DNA from: Roseomonas gilardii subsp. gilardii
GTDB taxonomy: Bacteria > Pseudomonadota > Alphaproteobacteria > Acetobacterales > Acetobacteraceae
NCBI RefSeq assembly: GCF_023078375.1
Contig: NZ_CP095554.1
Location: forward strand, 1,550,001-1,614,000
DNA: 64,000 nt
Direction of reading: 5' to 3'
The notes below the pieces were generated by a model that saw only the letters and a program-made list of their open reading frames with translations, did not search any database and had not been told where the DNA came from. This document shows, piece after piece, positions 49,033-57,379 of this stretch. Position numbers and translations under genes: made by a program. Positions within the stretch are counted from its first letter, which is position 1. Each line of letters begins with the position of its first letter.

Positions 49033-50991
49033 TCACCGCCGGCCGAACATCTTCTCCAGCATCGGCTTGTCCATGCGCAGGAAGGTCGGGCGGCCATGGG
49101 AGCAGGTGGCGGCGCGGGGCGTCGCCTCCATGGCCCGCAACAGGGCCGACATCTCGGCCGTGTTCAGCCGGCGCCCGGCCCGCACGCTGCCGTGGCAGGC
49201 CAGCCGCGCGATGGCGGCGTCGATCCTGGCCTCCAGCGCCTCGGCGCCCTTCCATTCCGCCAACCCGTCGGCCAGGTCCTCCAGCAGCGGGCCGGGTTCC
49301 GGCGCCCCCAGCAGGGCCGGCAGGGCGCGCACCATGACCGCGCCGGGGCCGAACCCCTCGATCTCCAGCCCCAGGCGCAGCAGCTCCGGGGCATGGTCCA
49401 GCAGCCGGGCGGCGCGGGCGGGCGGCATGTCCACCACGGCGGGCAGGAGCAGCGGCTGCATGCGCACGCCGCCGGCCACGAACTGGGCGTGCAGCCGTTC
49501 CTGGGTCAGCCGCTCATGCGCGGCGTGCTGGTCCACCAGCACCAGCGCGCCATCCGGGGCCTCGGCCAGGACATAGGTGTCCAGGAGCTGGGCCAGCGGG
49601 CGGCCCAAGGGGCCATCGGCAAGGGGGGCCTCGCCGGCATCTTCTCTCACCGGAGGCAACGCGGCCGGGTCGCCGGATCGGGCGGCGTATTCCGCCATGG
49701 CCTGTCCGGGATGGGGCATGGCGGCCCCCTCCGCCTCCGCGCCGGCGGGCCAGGACGTCGCGGGCAGGCGGCGCGGCGCCAGGGGCAGTCCCGGCTGAAG
49801 CGGGGGCGGCGCGGGGAAGCTGGCGCGGCTTTCCGAGAAGCCGCTCCAGCCCGGCCCTTCCGCGGCCCGCGGCGAAAGGGGCTCCGGGCGGGGCGGGTTC
49901 CAGCCGCGCACCGTTTCCGCGAGCCCGCCGCGCAGCCCGGCCGCCGCGCCCTCCTCTCCACGGGCTCCGCCCCCGGCCCCGATTCCAGTCCCGGTCCCAG
50001 CTCCGGTCCCAGCACCGATCCCAAGGGCCCGGCGCAGCGCGACGATCACCGCGCCGCGCACCGCGTTCGGGTCGCGGAAGCGCAGCTCCGCCTTCATCGG
50101 GTGCACGTTCACATCCACCGTCGCCGGGTCGATCTCCAGGAACAGCGCGGCCATCGGATGCCGGCCGGACACCATCACGTCGCGATAGGCCGCGCGCAGC
50201 GCCGCCTTCAGCACGGGATCGCGCACCGGGCGGCGGTTGACGACCAGGTGCTGCTCCGCCGCCGTGGCGCGGGACAGGCTGGCGGGGCCGGCCAGCCCGT
50301 CCACCCGCAGATCGTCCCACAGGCCGCCGACCCGCAGGGCCCCGGCGGCGAATTCCTCGCCCATGATCGCCGCCACGCGGCCCAGCCGGTCGTCCGGCGC
50401 CACGTCCAGCACCACCCGGCCCTCGACCTCCACCCGGAAGCCGGTGCCGGGCCAGGCCATGGCGAGGCGCCGCACCGCCTCCGCCGCATGCTCCGCCTCG
50501 GTGCGGGGCTGGCGCAGGAACTTGCGGCGGGCGGGGGTGGCGAAGAACAGGTCGCGGACCTCGACCCGCGTGCCGGGGGCGCCGGAGGCCGGCACGACCT
50601 CGCCCTTGCGCCCGCCCTCCACCATGACCGCATGGGCCTGCCCATCCCTGGCGCGGGAGGTGATGGACAGCCGCGCCACGGCGCCGATGGAGGGCAGGGC
50701 CTCGCCCCGGAAGCCCAGCGTGGCGATGCGGAAAAGCGTGTCCTCCTCGGGCAGCTTGGAGGTGGCGTGGCGCTCGACGCAGAGCCCCAGATCCTCCGGC
50801 CCCATGCCGCAACCGTCATCCTCCACCAGCAGCCGGTCGATGCCGCCGCCCTCGATGGTGACGGCCACGCGGGTGGCGCCGGCATCCAGCGCGTTCTCGA
50901 CCAGCTCCTTCACCGCCGCGGCCGGGCGCTCGACCACCTCGCCGGCGGCGATTCGGTCGGCGGTGACGGCGGGAAGAAGGCGGATGCTCAT
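49033..50991 (-). CDS. mutL: DNA mismatch repair protein MutL
   Basis: 652 residues. The GHKL ATPase motifs are intact: VKELVENALDAGA, DDGCGMGPEDL and GFRGEALPSIGA. A low-complexity linker (about 315-470), including Gly-Ala/Gly-Thr repeats encoded by two 12-bp units at 49991-50014, joins the C-terminal dimerisation domain. That domain has the endonuclease-type motif VDQHAAHERL plus ACHGSVRAG and CSHGRPT, where most relatives have CPHGRP. MutL couples MutS mismatch recognition to strand incision. The ATG at 50991 is the family start. No mutS is linked. It converges on the LuxR-type gene across the 14-bp repeat. Confidence 0.97.
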   Translation of the reverse strand: MSIRLLPAVTADRIAAGEVVERPAAAVKELVENALDAGATRVAVTIEGGGIDRLLVEDDGCGMGPEDLGLCVERHATSKLPEEDTLFRIATLGFRGEALPSIGAVARLSITSRARDGQAHAVMVEGGRKGEVVPASGAPGTRVEVRDLFFATPARRKFLRQPRTEAEHAAEAVRRLAMAWPGTGFRVEVEGRVVLDVAPDDRLGRVAAIMGEEFAAGALRVGGLWDDLRVDGLAGPASLSRATAAEQHLVVNRRPVRDPVLKAALRAAYRDVMVSGRHPMAALFLEIDPATVDVNVHPMKAELRFRDPNAVRGAVIVALRRALGIGAGTGAGTGTGIGAGGGARGEEGAAAGLRGGLAETVRGWNPPRPEPLSPRAAEGPGWSGFSESRASFPAPPPLQPGLPLAPRRLPATSWPAGAEAEGAAMPHPGQAMAEYAARSGDPAALPPVREDAGEAPLADGPLGRPLAQLLDTYVLAEAPDGALVLVDQHAAHERLTQERLHAQFVAGGVRMQPLLLPAVVDMPPARAARLLDHAPELLRLGLEIEGFGPGAVMVRALPALLGAPEPGPLLEDLADGLAEWKGAEALEARIDAAIARLACHGSVRAGRRLNTAEMSALLRAMEATPRAATCSHGRPTFLRMDKPMLEKMFGRR

Positions 50992-51083
50992 GCCCGGTAG
51001 ATGGGGCAGGGAGGGCCGTCCTGGCCAGACCCCCCGCGCCGCATTCCGGCCTTCCGGACCGGCGGCGGATCAGGCTCCTGGGT

Positions 51084-51329
51084 TCAGGCTTCGGTGTGCT
51101 TCCCCTGCTCCGGGCTCCGTTCCAGCCGCTGGAGCTCGGCCCGGCTCAGTTGCAGCACCACGGTCTCGCTCCGGACCTCGGAGACCTCGGACAGCGGGAC
51201 GGGGCGGGGCTCCCCCTGCCCCTGGCGCAACAGGAGTCGCCCGGCATCCAGGTGATCGACGGTACCGACGGCCTCGCCCCGGCAATCGACCACCCGCATG
51301 CCGCCCTCGATCATCGTGGTATCGACCAT
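51084..51329 (-). CDS. DUF2171 domain protein, PRC-barrel-like
   Basis: 81 residues from the ATG at 51329, which has a strong GGAGGAGA ribosome binding site. The sequence (MVDTTMIEGGMRVVDCRGE, then VGTVDHLDAGRLLL) resembles DUF2171/PRC-barrel small proteins that form short beta-barrels. The role of DUF2171 is not established. The gene stands alone between mutL and the sdh operon and is preceded by a 150-base gap containing a ten-base G run (51391-51400). Confidence 0.8.
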   Translation of the reverse strand: MVDTTMIEGGMRVVDCRGEAVGTVDHLDAGRLLLRQGQGEPRPVPLSEVSEVRSETVVLQLSRAELQRLERSPEQGKHTEA

Positions 51330-51430
51330 GGCCGCTCTCCTCCCACCGGGAAGAGACAACGTTCCGCGCCACCACCGGGCTGCATGGCCCGGGGGGGGGG
51401 CAGGGACGGGGGGCAGGGGCGGCCGGAACG

Positions 51431-51457
51431 AAAAAAGGGGGGCCGGAGCCCCCCTTT
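51431..51457 (-). terminator. Rho-independent terminator of the sdh operon
   Basis: Read on the minus strand after sdhB: stem GGGGGGC, loop TCCG, GCCCCCC (plus-strand arms 51437-51443 and 51448-51454), extended by A-T pairs and followed by six T (complement of 51431-51436). A classical intrinsic terminator. Confidence 0.9.
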
Positions 51458-51480
51458 CCTTCCGTGGCGGCGCGGGGCGT

Positions 51481-52263
51481 TCAGCCCTCGCGCTCGACCA
51501 TCATCTTCTTGATCTCGCCGATCGCCTGGGCCGGGTTCAGGCCCTTCGGGCAGGTGCGGGAGCAGTTCATGATGGTGTGGCAGCGATACAGGCGGAACGG
51601 GTCCTGCAGCGCGTCCAGGCGGTCGCCGGTGTGCTCGTCGCGGCTGTCCGCGATCCAGCGATAGGCCTGCAGCAGCACCGCCGGGCCGAGATAGCGGTCG
51701 CCGTTCCACCAGTAGGACGGGCAGGCGGTGGAGCAGCAGAAGCACAGGATGCACTCCCACAGCCCGTCGAGCTTGGCGCGCTCGTCCTTGGACTGCAGGC
51801 GCTCCGCATCGGGCGGCGGCGGGGTATCGGCCTTCAGCCAGGGCTCCACCGAGCGGTACTGCGCGTAGAGCTGGTTCAGGTCGGGCACCAGATCCTTCAC
51901 CACCGGCATGTGCGGCAGCGGGTTGATCTTCACATCGCCCTTCACGTCCTCGATCGGCTTGAGGCAGGCGAGGGTGTTCAGCCCGTCGATGTTCATCGCG
52001 CAGGACCCGCAGATGCCCTCGCGGCAGGAGCGCCGGAAGGTCAGCGTGGTGTCCACCTCGTTCTTGATCTTGATCAGCGCGTCCAGGACCATGGGCCCGC
52101 ACTGCGCCAGATCGATCTCATAGGTGTCGTAGCGCGGATTCTCGCCCGTGTCCGGGTCCCAGCGATAGATCTTGAAGGAACGGACGTCCTTGGCGCCCGG
52201 CTCGGCCTTGTGGGTCTTGCCGGCCTTGACCTGGCTGTTCTTGGGAAGCTGGAAATTGGCCAT
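51481..52263 (-). CDS. sdhB: Succinate dehydrogenase iron-sulfur subunit
   Basis: 260 residues. It carries electrons from the flavin of SdhA to ubiquinone in respiratory complex II. The [2Fe-2S] ligands are in [15 protein letters not shown] with a later Cys (NTLAC), the [4Fe-4S] ligands in [16 protein letters not shown] and the [3Fe-4S] ligands in [17 protein letters not shown]. The ATG at 52263 follows sdhA by 17 bases. It is the last gene of the sdhC-D-A-B operon, ending at an intrinsic terminator. Confidence 0.98.
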   Translation of the reverse strand: MANFQLPKNSQVKAGKTHKAEPGAKDVRSFKIYRWDPDTGENPRYDTYEIDLAQCGPMVLDALIKIKNEVDTTLTFRRSCREGICGSCAMNIDGLNTLACLKPIEDVKGDVKINPLPHMPVVKDLVPDLNQLYAQYRSVEPWLKADTPPPPDAERLQSKDERAKLDGLWECILCFCCSTACPSYWWNGDRYLGPAVLLQAYRWIADSRDEHTGDRLDALQDPFRLYRCHTIMNCSRTCPKGLNPAQAIGEIKKMMVEREG

Positions 52264-52280
52264 GATGCTCTGTCCGTCCC

Positions 52281-54095
52281 TCAGTACACGCGCGGCTTGG
52301 GCGGGAAGACCTGGACCTCGTTCGTGAGGGTGCGCATCTTCACGTCACGGTAGTCGAGCTTGACGAGCCCGTTGCTGTCGCAGGTGGCGATGGTGTGCTT
52401 CAGCCAGTTCACGTCGTCGCGCTCGGGATAATCCTCGTGGGCATGGGCGCCACGGCTCTCGTGCCGCGCCTCGGCGCTCACCATGGTGCACATGGCGTTG
52501 CCCATCAGGTTGTGCAGCTCCAGCGCCTCCATCAGGTCGCTGTTCCAGACCAGGGAGCGGTCATGGATGCGGATGTCGGACAGGCCGTCATAGACCGTCT
52601 GCATCTTGTCCACGCCTTCCTTCAGGCTGTCGGAGGTGCGGAACACCGCCGCATGGCTCTGCATGGTGCGCTGCATGCGCTCGCGCAGCGCGGCGACGCT
52701 GGTGCCGCCCTTGGCGTTGCGCACGCCGTCGAGGCGGGCCAGCGAGGCCTCGCCCGCATCGGCCGGCAGCGGCGCCTGGGTCGCGCCCGGCTTGACCGTC
52801 TCGGCGGCGCGGTGCGCGGCGGCGCGGCCGAAGACCACGAGGTCGAGCAGCGAATTGGTGCCGAGGCGGTTGGCGCCGTGCACGGAAACGCAGGCGGCCT
52901 CGCCCACCGCCATCAGGCCAGGGACCACGCGGTCCTGGTCCTCCGCTGTCGGGTTCAGCACCTCGCAATGGATGTTCGTCGGAATGCCGCCCATGTTGTA
53001 GTGGACGGTCGGCAGCATCGGGATCGGCTCCTTGGTCACGTCCACGCCGGCGAAGATCTTGGCCGTCTCGGAAATGCCAGGCAGGCGCTCATGCAGCAGC
53101 TCGGCGCCCAGATGCTCCAGGTGCAGGTAGATGTGGTCCTTCTTCGGGCCGACGCCGCGGCCCTCGCGGATCTCCATCGACATGGCGCGGGACACGACGT
53201 CGCGGGAGGCGAGGTCCTTCGCCGTCGGGGCATAGCGCTCCATGAAGCGCTCGCCCTCCGAATTGGTGAGGTAGCCGCCCTCGCCGCGCGCGCCCTCGGT
53301 CACGAGGCAGCCGGAGCCGTAGATGCCGGTCGGGTGGAACTGCACGAATTCCGGGTCCTGCAGCGGCAGGCCGGCACGCAGCACCATGCCGCCGCCATCG
53401 CCCGTGCAGGTATGGGCGGAGGTGCAGGAGAACCAGGCGCGGCCATAGCCGCCCGTCGCCAGCACCACGGTCTGGGCGCGGAAGCGGTGGATGGAGCCGT
53501 CCTCCAGGCACCAGGCCATCACGCCGCGGCAGGCGCCTTCCTCCATGATGAGGTCGAGGGCGAAGTATTCGACGAAGAACTCGCAGTTGTGCTTCAGCGA
53601 CTGCTGGTAGAGCGTGTGCAGGATGGCATGGCCGGTGCGGTCGGCCGCGGCGCAGGCGCGCATCGCGGGGGTCTTGCCATAGTTCTGCATGTGGCCGCCG
53701 AAGGGCCGCTGGTAGATCTTGCCGTCCTCGGTGCGGGAGAACGGCACGCCGTAATGCTCCAGCTCGATGATCGAGGGCACGGCCTCGCGGCACATGTACT
53801 CGATGGCGTCCTGGTCGCCGAGCCAGTCCGACCCCTTCACGGTGTCGTACATGTGCCAGCGCCAGTCGTCCTCGCCCATGTTGCCCAGCGCGGCGCCGAT
53901 GCCGCCCTGCGCCGCCACGGTGTGGGAGCGGGTGGGGAAGACCTTGGTGATGCAGGCCGTCTTCAGGCCGGAGGCACCCATGCCGAAGGTGGCGCGGAGC
54001 CCGGCGCCACCGGCCCCCACCACCACCACGTCATAAGTGTGGTCCACCACCCGGTAGGCCGCGCCGCCGATACCCGGCTTGCTGATCGCGTTCAT
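52281..54095 (-). CDS. sdhA: Succinate dehydrogenase flavoprotein subunit
   Basis: 604 residues. It oxidises succinate to fumarate with covalently bound FAD. The FAD-binding [15 protein letters not shown] is near residue 25, the flavinylated His is in [17 protein letters not shown], and [11 protein letters not shown] and [18 protein letters not shown] are conserved. The length is normal. A 202-base spacer, longer than usual for this operon, separates it from sdhD; it is GC-rich with no supported gene. Confidence 0.98.
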   Translation of the reverse strand: MNAISKPGIGGAAYRVVDHTYDVVVVGAGGAGLRATFGMGASGLKTACITKVFPTRSHTVAAQGGIGAALGNMGEDDWRWHMYDTVKGSDWLGDQDAIEYMCREAVPSIIELEHYGVPFSRTEDGKIYQRPFGGHMQNYGKTPAMRACAAADRTGHAILHTLYQQSLKHNCEFFVEYFALDLIMEEGACRGVMAWCLEDGSIHRFRAQTVVLATGGYGRAWFSCTSAHTCTGDGGGMVLRAGLPLQDPEFVQFHPTGIYGSGCLVTEGARGEGGYLTNSEGERFMERYAPTAKDLASRDVVSRAMSMEIREGRGVGPKKDHIYLHLEHLGAELLHERLPGISETAKIFAGVDVTKEPIPMLPTVHYNMGGIPTNIHCEVLNPTAEDQDRVVPGLMAVGEAACVSVHGANRLGTNSLLDLVVFGRAAAHRAAETVKPGATQAPLPADAGEASLARLDGVRNAKGGTSVAALRERMQRTMQSHAAVFRTSDSLKEGVDKMQTVYDGLSDIRIHDRSLVWNSDLMEALELHNLMGNAMCTMVSAEARHESRGAHAHEDYPERDDVNWLKHTIATCDSNGLVKLDYRDVKMRTLTNEVQVFPPKPRVY

Positions 54096-54297
54096 CTCAA
54101 CCGCCTCGTCCGAAGCTCGTCCGCGCGGTCATTGGGCAGGGTGGAAGAGGATGTCCGCCCGCCCTGGCGCCGCCCGGCACCAATTCCTGGGAAAGCCGGC
54201 CCCCGGGCCGGCACGTGTTCGTGAAATGGCCCCGCCGCCCGGTTCCGCCAGCCCGGAAGGGCCATCGGTGGGACCGGCCGCGGAAGGGCATCGTGGT

Positions 54298-54693
54298 TCA
54301 GACCGCGATCCGCAGCACCGCCAGCGCGGCGAAGAGCGCCAGGATCAGGCAGACCGCCTTCTGCACCAGGTCCACCAGCTTCCGCTTGCTCTCGGGGCGG
54401 ACATAGTCCTCGATCACCACCTGCAGTCCGGAGGCGGTGTGGTGGAAGCCGATGCCGATGTAGAGCAGCAGCAGCACGGCGTGGAAGGGATGCCCGATCC
54501 AGGCCAGCACCCGCTCATAGGGCGCCCCCGCGAGGCCCGCCACGCCGAAGGTGAACCAGATGGTCAGCGGCAGCAGGGCCATGGAGGTGACCCGCTGCAT
54601 CCACCAGTGATGCGTGCCGCCCTTGGCGGAACCCAGGCCCCGCACCCGGCCGAGCGGGGTCTGGAGGCGCAGTGCTTCGTGATGTTGGCTCAT
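54298..54693 (-). CDS. sdhD: Succinate dehydrogenase membrane anchor subunit
   Basis: 131 residues with three membrane helices, the usual anchor layout. The HHWWMQRVTSMALLPLTIWF segment and the IGFHHTASGLQVVIEDY motif (heme b His and quinone-site residues) identify SdhD of the alphaproteobacterial type. The ATG at 54693 lies 19 bases after the sdhC stop. Confidence 0.94.
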   Translation of the reverse strand: MSQHHEALRLQTPLGRVRGLGSAKGGTHHWWMQRVTSMALLPLTIWFTFGVAGLAGAPYERVLAWIGHPFHAVLLLLYIGIGFHHTASGLQVVIEDYVRPESKRKLVDLVQKAVCLILALFAALAVLRIAV

Positions 54694-54712
54694 GCTCGTC
54701 GCGTCCCTTCGC

Positions 54713-55161
54713 TCAGCGGATCCAGGCCACCAGGGCGACGATCCAGGTGACCGCCGTCAGCGCCGCGGTGCCGATCAGCACCAGCCGGCCGGTGCGGTAG
54801 GTGGTGGGGATGTCGTAGCCATGGCCGGCATCCCAGACGAGGTGCCGGATGCCGTTCAGCGTGTGGTACCAGGCCACGGCGATCAGCCCCATCAGCACGA
54901 TCACGCCGAGGAAGGAGCCGGCGAACCACTGCACCCAGGCGAAGGCCCGGGGCCCGGACGCCGCCGCCGCCAGCCACCAGACCATGAACAGCAGCCCCAC
55001 CACCCAGGCGCAGCCGGTGATGCGGTGGCTGATCGACATGGCGCTGGTGATCTGCAGCATGTCGTAGACCTGCAGATGGGGGAAATCGGGCGGCGGACGG
55101 GCTTGCCATCGGAACGCCGGCCGTTGAACATCGCCTCGCGTGCGTCTTGTCCGCTCGCCAT
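54713..55161 (-). CDS. sdhC: Succinate dehydrogenase cytochrome b556 subunit, apparent -1 frameshift
   Basis: The gene starts at the ATG at 55161 (GAGGAG ribosome binding site): MASGQDAREAMFNGRRSDGK, then PVRRPISP. The expected SdhC sequence HLQVYDMLQITSAMSISHRI continues in another frame. The break falls on a G5 run on the plus strand (55078-55082); one more base restores RPISPHLQVYDMLQIT and a product of about 149 residues with three membrane helices and heme-ligand His in WYHTLNGIRHLVWD. Losing complex II would be severe for an aerobe whose other sdh genes are intact, so a base undercall in the sequence is the likeliest explanation. Confidence 0.9.
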
Positions 55162-55312
55162 GCCGCTCCTCGTCCTCATGTCACCGAGTCCGGGCGGCCT
55201 GGAAATGCCGGCGCGGCCGGGCCTCGTGTTGCAATAATCCGTGTCCGGGGCCTTTTAGGTTACGGCTTCGCACAACGTCAACGCGGCCCGGAATAACCTT
55301 CCTGAAGCGGGA

Positions 55313-55342
55313 CAAAAAAGAAAGGGGAGGCCCGGCCTCCCC
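55313..55342 (-). terminator. Rho-independent terminator of the glycine-zipper lipoprotein gene
   Basis: A perfect palindrome GGGGAGGCCCGGCCTCCCC at 55324-55342 is followed, on the minus strand, by TTTCTTTTTT (complement of 55314-55323). It lies about 30 bases after the lipoprotein gene stop. Classic intrinsic terminator. Confidence 0.88.
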
Positions 55343-55374
55343 GCAAGTAAATTGCGAATGCTTCGCAATACAGG

Positions 55375-55647
55375 TTACCAGCCGCGATAATAGCCCCGCG
55401 AGGGGCCGTAGCCGCCGTAATAGGGCCGCTGCGGCGTGGTGATGGCACCGCCCACGGCGCCGATCGCCCCGCCCAGCAGGGCGCCGGTGGCCGGATCGCC
55501 GCCGGTCAGTCCCGCCACGGCCGCGCCGCCGCCGGCGCCGATCAGGCCGCCGCCCAGGGCACGCTGGCCGGGGCTGTAGGGATTGCTGCAGGCCGCGAGC
55601 CCCAGCAGCACCGCCACGGCCACGCTGGTTCGCAGAACGCGACGCAT
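55375..55647 (-). CDS. Small glycine-zipper outer-membrane-type lipoprotein
   Basis: 90 residues from the ATG at 55647, which has a strong AAGGAGG ribosome binding site. A lipoprotein signal with lipobox LAAC gives a lipidated Cys near residue 20 (SNPYSPGQ follows). The middle is a glycine zipper (GGGLIGAGGGAAVAG, GALLGGAIGAVGGA), a membrane-inserting or self-associating helix pair. The C-terminus is Tyr/Gly/Arg-rich (YYGGYGPSRGYYRGW). Small proteins of this type are common in alphaproteobacteria with undefined envelope roles. Upstream in-frame extension is not conserved. Confidence 0.85.
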   Translation of the reverse strand: MRRVLRTSVAVAVLLGLAACSNPYSPGQRALGGGLIGAGGGAAVAGLTGGDPATGALLGGAIGAVGGAITTPQRPYYGGYGPSRGYYRGW

Positions 55648-55882
55648 CTGGTCTTCCTCCTTCGCAGACTTCCGCATGCCCAGGAGGCTGCGGGCCGGTC
55701 CGGGCGCCTTTGCGGCACATGCCGGGCGCCAAAAAGGAGAATTGGGGCGGGCCCGCCGTTTTTTCCGACCCGCTTCCGGTCTGCTTCCGCCTGCTTCCAG
55801 TCTGCTTCCCGCTGGGGGCGCATGCCTGGATTGTGCTGCGGTGCGGGATGGGCGGGCACCCATCCCCTCCGACTCGGCCTCT

Positions 55883-56914
55883 TCAGGCGCCGCCGCGGCC
55901 GAGCAGGCCCTGCCGGTGCATCTCCTCGGCGATCTGCACGGCGTTCAGCGCCGCGCCCTTGCGCAGGTTGTCGGAGACGCACCAGAAGGCCAGGCCGTTC
56001 TCCACGGTCGGGTCCTGGCGGAGGCGCGAGACATAGACCGCGTCCTCGCCGGCGCATTCGATCTGGGTGACGTAGCCGCCATCCTCGCGCTGGTCATGGA
56101 CGATCACGCCCGGGGCCTCGCGCAGCGCCTCCCGCGCCTGCTCCACGGTGATCGGGCGCTCGAACTCCACATGCACCGCCTCGCCATGGCCGATGAAGAC
56201 GGGCACGCGCACGGCGGTGGCGAAGACCTTGATGTCCGGGTCGAGGATCTTGCGGGTCTCGACCGCCATCTTCCACTCCTCCTTGGTGGCGCCGTCCTCC
56301 ATGAACCGGTCGATATGCGGGATGCAGTTGAAGGCGATCGGCTTGGTGAACTGCTCCGGCGCCGCGGCATCGTTCACGAAGACGCCCCGGGTCTGGGAGA
56401 AAAGCTCGTCCATCGCCTCCTTCCCCGCGCCGGAGACGGACTGATAGGTCGAGACCACCACGCGGGTGATCCGCGCCAGGTCGTGCAGCGGCTTCAGCGC
56501 CACCACCATCTGGATGGTGGAGCAGTTGGGGTTGGCGATGATGCGGCGCCTGCGGAAGCCCTTCAGCGCCTGCGGGTTCACCTCCGGCACCACCAGCGGC
56601 ACGTCCGGCTCCATGCGGAACTGGCTGGTGTTGTCGATCACCACGCAGCCCGCCTCGGCCGCGCGCGGGGCATGGACAGCGGAAACGGAGGCGCCCGGGC
56701 TGAACAGGCCCAGATCGGTGCCGTGGAAGTCGTACTTGTCCAGGCTCTGGACCTTGAGGACCTTGTCCTCCCCGAAGGAGACCTCGGCCCCGGCCGAGCG
56801 GCCGGAGGCGAGCGCCACCACCTCGCCCACCGGGAACTGGCGCTCGGCCAGGGTCTTGAGGATCTCGCGGCCCACCGCCCCGGTGGCGCCGACGACGGCA
56901 ACCTTGTAGCTCAT
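55883..56914 (-). CDS. asd: Aspartate-semialdehyde dehydrogenase
   Basis: 343 residues. It reduces aspartyl-4-phosphate to aspartate semialdehyde with NADPH, on the path to lysine, methionine, threonine and diaminopimelate. NADP motif VVGATGAVGREIL at 7-19, catalytic Cys131 in ANPNCSTIQM, and the late catalytic His in GHGEAVHVEFE. The ATG at 56914 has an AGGGAG ribosome binding site and is the family start. Monocistronic; its 5' side faces the dispersed hairpin element. Confidence 0.97.
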   Translation of the reverse strand: MSYKVAVVGATGAVGREILKTLAERQFPVGEVVALASGRSAGAEVSFGEDKVLKVQSLDKYDFHGTDLGLFSPGASVSAVHAPRAAEAGCVVIDNTSQFRMEPDVPLVVPEVNPQALKGFRRRRIIANPNCSTIQMVVALKPLHDLARITRVVVSTYQSVSGAGKEAMDELFSQTRGVFVNDAAAPEQFTKPIAFNCIPHIDRFMEDGATKEEWKMAVETRKILDPDIKVFATAVRVPVFIGHGEAVHVEFERPITVEQAREALREAPGVIVHDQREDGGYVTQIECAGEDAVYVSRLRQDPTVENGLAFWCVSDNLRKGAALNAVQIAEEMHRQGLLGRGGA

Positions 56915-57017
56915 CTGAACTCCCTGGCCTCTGCTCTGGCTGTCTGGCACGAAGAGGCGGCACTTAGGGCGCCGCTCCCCGCCGCCGCAACCCCGCGCAT
57001 CGCGCCCCGCCCGTGGC

Positions 57018-57294
57018 CCGGGGGAAAGGCGCCGCCTTTCCCCCATCCCCCCTATCCGCCAGGGAACTGAGTTCCCTGGACCCTCCGTTCGTGGTATGTT
57101 CCATATCGAATCATGCCGGAGAACCCTGTTCTCCCGGCGAACCACGCCCCGGCACGGGACCTGAAGCCCCAAAAGGCTAAAACCCTAAAATCCTAAAGTG
57201 CCCACGCTCCACCATCCGGCGCCAGCACAAGGCAGGTCCAGGAGCCACTGGCTCCTGGCGGAGTGGGGGGCCGGGGGCGAGGCAGAGCCTTGCC
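57018..57294 (+). repeat. Dispersed intergenic hairpin element, copy 2
   Basis: Lies between the divergent asd and M16 peptidase genes. Hairpins: H1 57020-57044 (GGGGGAAAGGC, loop GCC, GCCTTTCCCCC), H2 57059-57079 (CCAGGGAAC, TGA, GTTCCCTGG), H3 57115-57138 (GCCGGAGAAC / GTTCTCCCGGC), H4 57238-57258 (CCAGGAGCC, ACT, GGCTCCTGG), H5 57276-57294 (GGCGAGGC, AGA, GCCTTGCC). Same order and orientation as copy 1 at 19201-19505; H1 and H5 and the short joining sequences CCCTATCCGCCAGG and GGCGGAGTGGGGG are well conserved. The stretch between H3 and H4 is AT-richer here (repeated CCTAAAA-type words). Confidence 0.8.
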
Positions 57295-57379
57295 TCCGGG
57301 GGCCGCCGCACACCCCGCGCCGGCAACCTTTCGGCGGATGGTGGAAAAACCGGGAACCTTCCGCCATCTTGGGGCGGAC

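Noticed and set aside
52395-54224. 609-residue plus-strand open frame
   Set aside because: Antisense shadow of sdhA.
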